Part shown: piece by piece, positions 55,115 to 62,768 of the stretch
Numbering within the stretch: the first letter of the stretch is position 1
How the letters are laid out: each line of letters opens with the position of its first letter
Assembly: GCA_016720395.1 (NCBI GenBank)
Contig: JADKKR010000004.1
Span: forward strand, 124,001-188,000
Direction: 5' to 3'
Length of the DNA: 64,000 bases
DNA from: Geobacteraceae bacterium
Lineage (GTDB): Bacteria > Desulfobacterota > Desulfuromonadia > Geobacterales > Pseudopelobacteraceae
Position numbers and translations under genes: made by a program
Notes under the pieces: model-generated
The model's input: the letters and a program-made list of their open reading frames with translations, nothing else
The model's database searches: none
Told to the model about the DNA's origin: nothing

Positions 55115-56632
55115 ATGAAACCTGTTGAAAAAATGTCCCTGCTATTCGCCGCCTCCGAGGCCGCACCTTTTGCCAAGGAGGGCGGACTGGGCGACGTGGT
55201 TGGCGCACTGCCCAAATATCTGGCCCGACGGGGACATGACGTTCGCGTGGTCATCCCACGCTACTACAGCGTGAATATCGAAAAATACGGGCTGCGCCTT
55301 TTGCCCGGCACCCTGGTGGTTCCGATGGGCATCATCGGCCGTATGTACTGCGGCGTCTACGAAGGGCGCCTGCCGGGAAGCGATGTACCGATCTATTTCA
55401 TCGAGCATGAGCAGTTCTACGGCCGGGCGGGCCTCTATCAGCAGGATGGCGAGGGGTACCTTGACAACGACAACCGCTTTGTCTTCCTCTCCAAGGCCGC
55501 CCTCGAACTCTGCAAGATGCTCGACTTCCATCCCGACGTCATTCACTCCCACGACTGGCACACCGGCATAATACCGGCACTGCTCGACACCAGCTACCTG
55601 CATGACCGCTTCGTCGGTGATTCCGCTTCACTGCTGACCCTGCACAACATGCAGCATCAGGGTAATTTCTACCCCGGACTGATGGAGGTACTCGGAATCG
55701 GCTGGAAGCACTTCACCTATCTCGACCTGGAAAAGGACGATCAGGTCAACCTGCTCAAGGGAGGTATCAACCACGCGACCCTGCTCAACACTGTCAGCGA
55801 GGGGTATGCGTCCGAAATCCAGACCTCCGAGTACGGCTGGGGACTGGAGGATGTCGTTCGGCAGCGGTCCACCGACCTGTACGGTATTCTCAACGGGGTG
55901 GACTACGACGAGTGGAACCCGGCCAGCGATCCCTTCATCGCCAGGCGATACAACGACCGGACCGTGACGTCCGGCAAGGCCGCCTGCAAAAAGGACCTTC
56001 AGCAACAGATGGGGCTGCCGGTGCGCAAAGATGTGCCGCTGTTCGGTGTCGTGTCGCGCATGGTCAAGCAGAAGGGAACCGACATCATCGCCGAGGCGAT
56101 CCACCGTATCCTTGCGATGGACGTCCAGTTCGTCATGGTCGGCAACGGTGAGCCTTGGGCGCATTTCTACTTCGGTGACATCGCCGCTGCTCACCCTGAC
56201 AAGTTCGCCTGCTACATCGGCTACAGCGAGCCCCTGGCCCACAAGGTCGAGGCCGGCGCCGACTTTTTCGTCATGCCCTCCTCCTTCGAACCCTGCGGAC
56301 TGAACCAGATGTACAGCCTGGCCTACGGTACACCGCCCATCGTAAGGGCTACCGGCGGACTGGAGGACAGCGTGGAAAACTTTGATGAGGAGGCGTTGAC
56401 CGGTAACGGTTTCAAGTTCCGGCAGCTGACAGCCACGGCACTTTTCGACACCGTCGGCTGGGCGGCCTATACCTTCTACAACAATCCCAAGGGGATGCAG
56501 GCCCTGCGCAGGAACGGCATGAAAAAACGCTTCACCTGGGAGGAAGCGGCACTGAAGTATGAGGAGCTCTACCTGCTGGCTGTACGCCGCCGGCGGGGTG
56601 TAGAATACTGCCGTAACCGGTTTGGTGAATAA
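55115..56632 (+). CDS. glgA: Glycogen synthase GlgA
   Basis: A 505-residue GT5 glycosyltransferase that adds glucose from ADP-glucose to alpha-1,4-glucan. The N-terminal ADP-glucose site is FAKEGGLGDVVGALPKYLA (K-x-G-G-L type). The C-terminal half has GVVSRMVKQKGTDIIAEAI, the donor-binding Glu in FVMPSSFEPCGLNQMYSLAYG and ATGGLEDSVENF. ATG 55115 has GGAG ten bases upstream; the frame is open further upstream without similarity. The 3' end overlaps a possible GTG start of the decarboxylase gene. Confidence 0.93.
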   Translation: MKPVEKMSLLFAASEAAPFAKEGGLGDVVGALPKYLARRGHDVRVVIPRYYSVNIEKYGLRLLPGTLVVPMGIIGRMYCGVYEGRLPGSDVPIYFIEHEQFYGRAGLYQQDGEGYLDNDNRFVFLSKAALELCKMLDFHPDVIHSHDWHTGIIPALLDTSYLHDRFVGDSASLLTLHNMQHQGNFYPGLMEVLGIGWKHFTYLDLEKDDQVNLLKGGINHATLLNTVSEGYASEIQTSEYGWGLEDVVRQRSTDLYGILNGVDYDEWNPASDPFIARRYNDRTVTSGKAACKKDLQQQMGLPVRKDVPLFGVVSRMVKQKGTDIIAEAIHRILAMDVQFVMVGNGEPWAHFYFGDIAAAHPDKFACYIGYSEPLAHKVEAGADFFVMPSSFEPCGLNQMYSLAYGTPPIVRATGGLEDSVENFDEEALTGNGFKFRQLTATALFDTVGWAAYTFYNNPKGMQALRRNGMKKRFTWEEAALKYEELYLLAVRRRRGVEYCRNRFGE

Positions 56633-56642
56633 GCCCTTCGCC

Positions 56643-57899
56643 ATGCCGCTTTCAGACCTCCGGGACTTCATCAGGCACCTTGAATCCAGCTCTGATCTCA
56701 TCCGCATCCAGGCAGAAGTCGACCCGCGCCTGGAGATTGCCGCCATCACGGGCAGGGTCTGCAAGCAGCCGGAGGGCGGTCGGGCGCTCCTGTTTCAGCA
56801 TCCGAAAGGGAGCGCATTCCCGGTAATCACCAATCTCTTCGGATCCCTGAACAGGACCTGCATGGCTCTGGGGGTCGATCAGCCTGGCCGGCTGACAACA
56901 AAACTTTCCGCTCTGCTTGACCAGATTCCAGGACTCGATCTTACCCTCCTTGACCGCCGGATTGCTGCACTAGAGGATTTTTCAATGTTCGCGCCGGTGC
57001 GCTGCTCCCCGTACTGGACAGAGATCATGCAGCCGCCCGATCTGACTGCCTTCCCCTTTCTGCAGAGCTGGCCGGGCGATGGCGCTGCTGACGGGCACCC
57101 GTGCTACATCACCCTGCCCCAGGTCGTTACTGCCGGACCTGACGGGGCTAACCCCAACTGCGGCCTCTACCGGGCCCAGGTGCGGGGCAAGCGCGAACTG
57201 GCCCTGCGCTGGAAGGCGGGGAGCGGAGCTGCCAGGCACCTGGAACAGTTCCGCCAACTCGGGAGACCGATGCCGGTGGCCATATCCCTGGGCGGACCGC
57301 CCCCGGTGCTCTTCAGCGCCATGCTGCCGCTGCCGGGTGACCTGGACGAAATGACCTTTGCCGGCTTCATGCGCGGAGAATCCATCGAAATGGCCGCCTG
57401 CCGGACCGTTCCGCTGCTGGTACCAGCCGCAGCCGAGGTGGTAATCGAAGGCTTCGTGGACCCTGCTGACACGGTTCTTGAGGGCCCCTTCGGCAATCAT
57501 ACCGGCTCCTATTCCCCGGCCGCCCCGGCGTCACTGCTCCGGGTGACCTCCGTCAGCCACCGTCCGGGGGCCATGATCCCGGCCACGCCCCTTGAAAATC
57601 CGGATCCCGGCATGGTAAGGGAGATTGCCGCCGCGCTCTGGAACACTCCCTGGTTCAAAGATGCGCGCCTGACTGTTTTTGTTGCTGCAGATGGCGTACC
57701 TGCCGATGAACGTGACATCGCCTGGCGCTGTATCAACCTGACCAAATTCGAACACGACCTGTTTCACGACCTTACAGGGCGACGCAGCGCACTGGATGCT
57801 ACCGGTTGCAGGCTGCCGCGTCACTCACTGCGAGATGATCCTGCAATGGAGCATCAGGTGCAGCAGCGCTGGCATGAGTACGGGATCCCCTTGAAATGA
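56643..57899 (+). CDS. UbiD-family decarboxylase (menaquinone-type, MqnL-like)
   Basis: A 418-residue UbiD-family decarboxylase that needs prenylated FMN made by UbiX. Recognisable parts include DLRDFIRHLE at the start, a central core with HPCYITLPQVV ... NCGLYRAQVRGKRELAL, and the conserved EGPFGNHTGSYSP with the catalytic Glu, then ENPDPGMVREIAAALW. In operon with ubiA and ubiX, decarboxylation of an aromatic quinone precursor in the futalosine menaquinone route is likely. ATG 56643 is chosen, but GTG 56622 is open too and no strong ribosome site decides. Confidence 0.85.
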   Translation: MPLSDLRDFIRHLESSSDLIRIQAEVDPRLEIAAITGRVCKQPEGGRALLFQHPKGSAFPVITNLFGSLNRTCMALGVDQPGRLTTKLSALLDQIPGLDLTLLDRRIAALEDFSMFAPVRCSPYWTEIMQPPDLTAFPFLQSWPGDGAADGHPCYITLPQVVTAGPDGANPNCGLYRAQVRGKRELALRWKAGSGAARHLEQFRQLGRPMPVAISLGGPPPVLFSAMLPLPGDLDEMTFAGFMRGESIEMAACRTVPLLVPAAAEVVIEGFVDPADTVLEGPFGNHTGSYSPAAPASLLRVTSVSHRPGAMIPATPLENPDPGMVREIAAALWNTPWFKDARLTVFVAADGVPADERDIAWRCINLTKFEHDLFHDLTGRRSALDATGCRLPRHSLRDDPAMEHQVQQRWHEYGIPLK

Positions 57900-58777
57900 C
57901 AAGCACAATCACCACCAACAGTTTGATCAGGAAGCTGGGCATATTCCTGGAGATGATCAAATTCTCCCATACGGTCTTTGCCCTGCCCTTTGCGCTGACC
58001 GGAGCGCTCCTCGCAGCCGGTGGACTACCCGGAGGGTACCAGTTGATCTGGATCGTGCTGGCCATGGTCGGAGCCCGGACCGCGGCCATGGGTCTCAACC
58101 GCCTGATCGATGCCGATATCGACGCCCGCAACCCCCGCACCGCCGTGCGGGCTATCCCGGCCGGACTGATCGGGAAGGGTATGACGCTGGGCTTTATCAT
58201 CGCTTCGATGGCATTGCTGCTGCTTGCCGCTGCCCGGCTCAACCCGCTCTGTTTCAAGCTTGCACCCGTCGCAGTCTTCTTCCTCGTGCTCTACTCCTAC
58301 TGCAAGCGCTTCACGGCACTGGCCCATATCGTACTGGGAATCTGCCTGGCCGCCGCACCCATCGGAGCCTGGATCGCCATTCGCGGCACCCTCGATCTGC
58401 CGGCAGTGGTCCTGGGCTGTGTCGTACTGTTCTGGGTAGCCGGCTTCGACATCCTCTATGCCCTGCAGGATCTGGAGTTTGACCGGGGCGCGGGGCTGCA
58501 CTCCATCCCCGTGGCCCTGGGGGTGAACGGCTCTCTCTGGGCTGCGCGCCTGTTCCATCTGGTCATGCTGGGATTTTTGATCTTGCTCACAACCGTCATG
58601 CAACTGGGGTTCTGGTTTCTGGCCGGGATCGTGATCGTCGCCGCCATGCTGGCTTATGAACACTGGCTGCTGCGCAACGGGGATTTAACAAAACTGGATG
58701 CCGCCTTTTTCAATATGAACGGCTATATCAGCGTCGCCATCCTGATCTTCACGGCGCTTGATGTACATGTGAGGTGA
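57896..58777 (+). CDS. UbiA-family prenyltransferase (MqnP-like)
   Basis: A 293-residue membrane prenyltransferase with about eight transmembrane helices. The first Asp-rich motif is NRLIDADIDARNPRTAVRAI and the second DLEFDRGAGLHSIP, as in 4-hydroxybenzoate and menaquinone-type enzymes. It attaches the polyprenyl chain to the aromatic ring. ATG overlaps the UbiD stop (ATGA, 57896-57899), so translation is coupled. The whole UbiD-UbiA-UbiX set would supply one pathway. Confidence 0.9.
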   Translation: MTSTITTNSLIRKLGIFLEMIKFSHTVFALPFALTGALLAAGGLPGGYQLIWIVLAMVGARTAAMGLNRLIDADIDARNPRTAVRAIPAGLIGKGMTLGFIIASMALLLLAAARLNPLCFKLAPVAVFFLVLYSYCKRFTALAHIVLGICLAAAPIGAWIAIRGTLDLPAVVLGCVVLFWVAGFDILYALQDLEFDRGAGLHSIPVALGVNGSLWAARLFHLVMLGFLILLTTVMQLGFWFLAGIVIVAAMLAYEHWLLRNGDLTKLDAAFFNMNGYISVAILIFTALDVHVR

Positions 58778-58779
58778 AT

Positions 58780-59382
58780 ATGGGATTTAAGAAAATTTTC
58801 GTCGCCATGACCGGTGCATCCGGTTCGGTCTACGGCCTGCGACTGGTGGAGCAGCTCTGCCTGAGCGGGATCGAGGTCATCTTCAGTGCCAGCGACAGCG
58901 GCACACAGGTCTGCCACGAGGAGACCGGGCTGGATCTGTCCGGCGACCCGGCCAAGGCCGCGGAACGCCTGTATACCCACCTGGAGGTGGAGGCGGGCGT
59001 ACAGATGGTGCATCCCGACGACCTCTTCTGCCCGGCCGCCAGCGGTTCGGCCGCACCGGATGCCATGATCGTCATCCCCTGCAGCATGGGCACCCTGGCG
59101 CGCATTGCCGCCGGCATCTCCGGCAACCTCATCGAGCGGGCGGCCGACGTCATGCTCAAGGAGCGCCGGCCACTGCTGTTGGTCCCGCGCGAGACACCCC
59201 TGTCCACAATCCACCTGGAGAACATGCTCCGGCTTTCCCGTGCCGGCGCCCAAATAGTCCCGGCCATGCCGGCCTTTTATCACGGGCCTGATTCGGTCAT
59301 CGACCTGGTAGATTTCATGGTGGGCAAGGTACTGGACCAACTGGGGGTGGAACATGAACTCTTCAAGAGGTGGGGTGAATAA
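58780..59382 (+). CDS. ubiX: UbiX-family flavin prenyltransferase
   Basis: A 200-residue flavoprotein that makes prenylated FMN, the cofactor of UbiD enzymes. The phosphate-binding FVAMTGASGSVYGLRLVE, the active-site block IPCSMGTLARIAAGISGNLIE and the terminal RETPLSTIHLENM are complete. GAGGTG lies just before ATG 58780; the GTG inside the UbiA stop region is an alternative. Presence next to UbiD supports the cofactor supply role. Confidence 0.93.
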   Translation: MGFKKIFVAMTGASGSVYGLRLVEQLCLSGIEVIFSASDSGTQVCHEETGLDLSGDPAKAAERLYTHLEVEAGVQMVHPDDLFCPAASGSAAPDAMIVIPCSMGTLARIAAGISGNLIERAADVMLKERRPLLLVPRETPLSTIHLENMLRLSRAGAQIVPAMPAFYHGPDSVIDLVDFMVGKVLDQLGVEHELFKRWGE

Positions 59383-59385
59383 AGA

Positions 59386-59409
59386 AAGGGCGGCCTGATA
59401 GCCGCCCTT
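59386..59409. terminator. Bidirectional terminator between ubiX and the flavodiiron gene
   Basis: AAGGGCGGC pairs with GCCGCCCTT across a 6-base loop (9-bp perfect stem). On the minus strand it is followed by a T-rich TTCTTTATT, so it most clearly ends the flavodiiron transcript; on the plus strand the tail is poor. Confidence 0.75.
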
Positions 59410-59437
59410 CGTGTATCAGCAGAATCCTAGATCCAGA

Positions 59438-60631
59438 TCAGCCCTTGTTCTGCACTTCCTCGGCAACGGCCCTGCCCAGTTCCTCGCATTTGGCCAGTAC
59501 TTCCTCCGTGGGCGAAAACGTCGTCCGGACCGATTCCGTCACCAGCTTGAACCCAAGGCTCTTCAGGCGCTCTTCTGCCATCTTGCAGGCTTCGCCGCTC
59601 CAGCCATAGCTGCCGAATATGGCGGCCAGGTTGGTCTTGAGCTTGACCGTGCTGAGGTAGGCCAGCACCTCCCACATCGGTTTGGCGATGTCGCGGTTGA
59701 AGGTCGGGATGCCGAAGATCAGGGCGCTGGCCTCTTCCATCAGGTTGCGCAGTTCACCGGCGGTCAGGCTGTTGATATGATAGCTGCTGACCTCGATACC
59801 GTGGCAATTTGCGCCGCTGGCCACGGCGTGGGCCATCTTCTCGGTGCTGCCGTGCGGTGACAGAAACAGGATGACGATCTTTTTGTTCTGTGTAGGGGGC
59901 TTGCTCCAGTTTTCAAACTGCTGGATGACTTTCCAGGGGTCTTGGCGGATGATCGGTCCGTGACTGGGGCAGATCATGTCGATCACGTCATGGCGGATCT
60001 TCTCCACGGCGGTCAGGATCTTGTCCTTGAAGGGGCGGAAGATGCAGTCGAAGTAGAAGTGGCGGGCCGAGGTGAAGTCGTCGCATTCATCGTTGAAGAT
60101 GTGCCCGACATTCCAGTAATGAGCTCCAAAGGCATCACAGCTGAAGAGGATATTTTCCTCCTCCAGGCGGGTAAACATCGTATCGGGCCAGTGCAGGAAG
60201 GGAGCAGTTATGAAGCGCAGTGTGCGCCCCCCCAGATCGAGCGTGTCACCATCCTTGACCGTCTGGCAGGTAATCGGCCGGTGCAGGATGTTGCCAAGAA
60301 AATTCTTGCCGGCGGTGGTACAATAAACCACAGCGTTGGGAGAATGTTCGAGAAGAAAGGCCAGCGATCCGGAATGGTCGTGCTCCGTATGGTTGACAAT
60401 TATATAGTCGATTGCAGCCGGATCAACCAGTGATCTGACCTTGTCCATATATTCGTCTACATTCTTGTGTTCGACGGTGTCGATGATCGCCGTCTTATTG
60501 TTCCCCTTGAGCAGGTAGGCATTATATGATGTGCCGTGTTCCGTGGGAAAGAGGTCGTCAAACACTCTCAGATCCGGGTCTTCAGACCCGATCCAGTAGA
60601 GTCCAGGCTTGATTTCAACAGGTCCCAGCAT
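59438..60631 (-). CDS. Flavodiiron protein (FprA-type A flavoprotein)
   Basis: A 397-residue flavodiiron protein that reduces O2 or NO in anaerobes. The N-terminal metallo-beta-lactamase-like domain has the diiron ligands H-x-E-x-D-H in VNHTEHDHSGS, the bridging Asp in ILFSCDAFG, and the distal His in ICPSHGPII. The C-terminal flavodoxin domain has the FMN loop LSPHGSTEKMA and GSYGWSGEA. ATG 60631 has AAAGGAG nine bases upstream; the frame is open further upstream without similarity. It is divergent from the HEAT gene at 60800, so the spacer holds both promoters. Confidence 0.93.
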   Translation of the reverse strand: MLGPVEIKPGLYWIGSEDPDLRVFDDLFPTEHGTSYNAYLLKGNNKTAIIDTVEHKNVDEYMDKVRSLVDPAAIDYIIVNHTEHDHSGSLAFLLEHSPNAVVYCTTAGKNFLGNILHRPITCQTVKDGDTLDLGGRTLRFITAPFLHWPDTMFTRLEEENILFSCDAFGAHYWNVGHIFNDECDDFTSARHFYFDCIFRPFKDKILTAVEKIRHDVIDMICPSHGPIIRQDPWKVIQQFENWSKPPTQNKKIVILFLSPHGSTEKMAHAVASGANCHGIEVSSYHINSLTAGELRNLMEEASALIFGIPTFNRDIAKPMWEVLAYLSTVKLKTNLAAIFGSYGWSGEACKMAEERLKSLGFKLVTESVRTTFSPTEEVLAKCEELGRAVAEEVQNKG

Positions 60632-60799
60632 GGTAATAAATCTCCTTTTCGTCGGGGTATGAACCGTCCAACGACTAAACCGTCGCAGCTTTGTTCCAGA
60701 CTTGTTTTGTCTTGTACTATAGCAAAGTGGAAAACTGTTCACAAGCCACAAATAAAGGGGGTTGTCTGAAAACCGGCAATCTGCTACAACGGAGTAATC

Positions 60800-61377
60800 A
60801 TGAATGATAGTATCCGCCAGAGAATTGATGCTCTGATCCCGCTGCTGAAGGATCCGGACCCGGAAGTGCGCACAATGGTGGCCCATGCCATTGAGCATCT
60901 GGAGGCCTCAAGCGATATCAAAGAAACGTTGCAGGCACTCAAGAGCGGGAACCTGGGGGGCGTGTTGCTGCCATCTACGCCCTGGGAGAGATCGGCGGCC
61001 AGGAGGTCATCAATCCGCTGGTATACTGCGCCGGCCGGCCCGAGGCTGACATCCGCTCCGCTGCAGTCGAGATTCTGGGACGACTGGCCGACCCATCCAC
61101 ACTCCCGATACTGCTCGAGCGGCTGAATGATCAGAATACGGCTATTCAGAGTAGAGCCCTCACCGCACTGAGCAATTTCCCTGCCTCCAGCGCTCTCTGC
61201 GAGCGCCTGCGGCCATTCCTTGAAGCAAACGACGGTGACCTGGAGGCAGAAGCGGCCCTTTCCCTGGCACGACTCAAGGACCGTTCCGCGACACCGGGCA
61301 TTATCTCCCTGCTGAACTCACCACACCCTTCAACCCGCAAGGCTGCCGCCACGGCTCTGAGTCTGCTCCCTCTCTAG
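60800..61377 (+). pseudogene. HEAT-repeat protein, one apparent frameshift
   Basis: ATG 60800 opens RQRIDALIPLLKDPDPEVRT, a HEAT repeat. The frame breaks at GGGGGG 60955-60960: adding one G gives NLGGRVAAIYALGEIGGQEV and then continuous repeats (ADIRSAAVEILGRLADPSTL; AIQSRALTALSNFP; TRKAAATALSLL) to TAG at 61375-61377, about 192 residues in all. The other copy of this fold at the right edge is intact. A sequencing error is favoured. Stops of this gene and the HD gene on the other strand overlap. Confidence 0.82.
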
Positions 61378-62768
61378 TAGTGTCCGCTGACGACAAACTT
61401 GGCCACATCAATATTCTTCAGGAGCGGATCAACCACCGCCACAATCTGGGAATAATGTGACCCGTCAGGCTCGATCAGCGACTGTTCCCGAGGTACAGAG
61501 AGGCGGGTTCCGTCACGTTCAATCAGGATCCTGACTATCGGCGCCTCCTCATCAAGCGGATTGGGACGATAAACCACCGCCACCTCGTTCGTATCCAGCC
61601 TGACCAGTGTTCCCACCGGGAACTTGCCCATCATTTCGATAAATCTGGCCACCAGTGAACCATCCAGAAATGTTCCGGACAGTTTTTGCATTTCGTTCAG
61701 CGCCGCGCGGGGGTTTATCGGGTGCTGATAGACCCGCAGGGTCGTGATGGCGTCATAGGTATCAGCAATCGCTACGATATCGATCATCTGGTTGAAGGGC
61801 AGTTTTTGAGCCCATTCCGGGTAGCCGTTGCGATTGAAGTGCAAGTGGTGTCCAAGCACGATCTGGGCGATATGCGGGTCGAGCCCCTCCATCTCCCGGA
61901 TGATCTTGGATCCCAGCTCCGAATGGCGCTTCATCTCATCATATTCATCACGGGAAAGCTTGCCGGGCTTGTTGAGGATTTTCTTTGGAATCATGGTCTT
62001 GCCGATATCGTGAAGTTCTCCGGCAATCCCCAGAGACTTGACGGCCATGACATCCATGCCGAGTGAAGCACCCAGGGCCATGGCCAGAATCCCCACGTTG
62101 ACACAGTGGTTGAACGTGTAGTTATCGTAATCCTTGATCATGGTCAGGCCGACCAGGATTGATGGCTCCTGCATGGTGATGCCGACCATCCGGTCAACCA
62201 CCTTGATAACAGGAGCACTGCTTGGAATGCGCCCTCGCTCGATATCACGACAGATACCGCGTATTGCATTCAGAGCGTTACCATAGGTAGCCTGATGGTC
62301 GTTTTCGTCTTCCTGCTCATCCGACTCCTTATCCGGGGTTTCGAAAGTTTCCTCACCCAGACGCACCAGCCGGATGTGTACGATGCCCTCCTGCTTCATG
62401 CGGTCAACGAGTGTTTCAATCTCGGCACCCTTGACAGAAAACAGCCGGATAAAAGCCTGCAGTTCCTCGAACGTAAGACCTGCGGTCACAACGACCCTGC
62501 CGATATACTTTTCCAGCATGCGATTAGTCAGATCTGCGATTGCAGTTGACGGATTGACGAAGAGATGTTCCTCAAAGAACATGGCTCCATCAAGAATGCC
62601 CCAGGAGACCTCAGGTACCCGACCGAGCGCCTGGGCCAGAATCTTGTCCAGCTCAAGCAGGGGCTGGCGGATTGAGGGGTGCGAAGCAGGGTAGAAAGCC
62701 ATGCCTTTGACAGCACCGGAGAATAGGGTAACTATCCTCAAAGCTCCCTGGTTGTCAAGCGCCTCCAT
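61374..62768 (-). CDS. HD-GYP-like phosphohydrolase domain protein
   Basis: A 464-residue protein. The N-terminal 190 residues are an unknown helical region. The HD domain from about 215 shows the HD pair in AGELHDIGKTMI, the diagnostic HH and GYP in LGHHLHFNRNGYP, and ADTYDAITT. HD-GYP enzymes hydrolyse cyclic di-GMP; here the HHE segment is altered (HHLHF) but the metal ligands look present. The start is ATG 62768, eight bases after GAGGGG; GTG 62777 is open. It overlaps the HEAT gene upstream, so the two are likely translated together. Confidence 0.82.
   Translation of the reverse strand: MEALDNQGALRIVTLFSGAVKGMAFYPASHPSIRQPLLELDKILAQALGRVPEVSWGILDGAMFFEEHLFVNPSTAIADLTNRMLEKYIGRVVVTAGLTFEELQAFIRLFSVKGAEIETLVDRMKQEGIVHIRLVRLGEETFETPDKESDEQEDENDHQATYGNALNAIRGICRDIERGRIPSSAPVIKVVDRMVGITMQEPSILVGLTMIKDYDNYTFNHCVNVGILAMALGASLGMDVMAVKSLGIAGELHDIGKTMIPKKILNKPGKLSRDEYDEMKRHSELGSKIIREMEGLDPHIAQIVLGHHLHFNRNGYPEWAQKLPFNQMIDIVAIADTYDAITTLRVYQHPINPRAALNEMQKLSGTFLDGSLVARFIEMMGKFPVGTLVRLDTNEVAVVYRPNPLDEEAPIVRILIERDGTRLSVPREQSLIEPDGSHYSQIVAVVDPLLKNIDVAKFVVSGHY

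Noticed and set aside
60632..60898. Extension of the flavodiiron protein to 486 codons
   Set aside because: The extension includes a low-quality, basic segment; ATG 60631 with AAAGGAG fits the known N-terminus and the promoter region.
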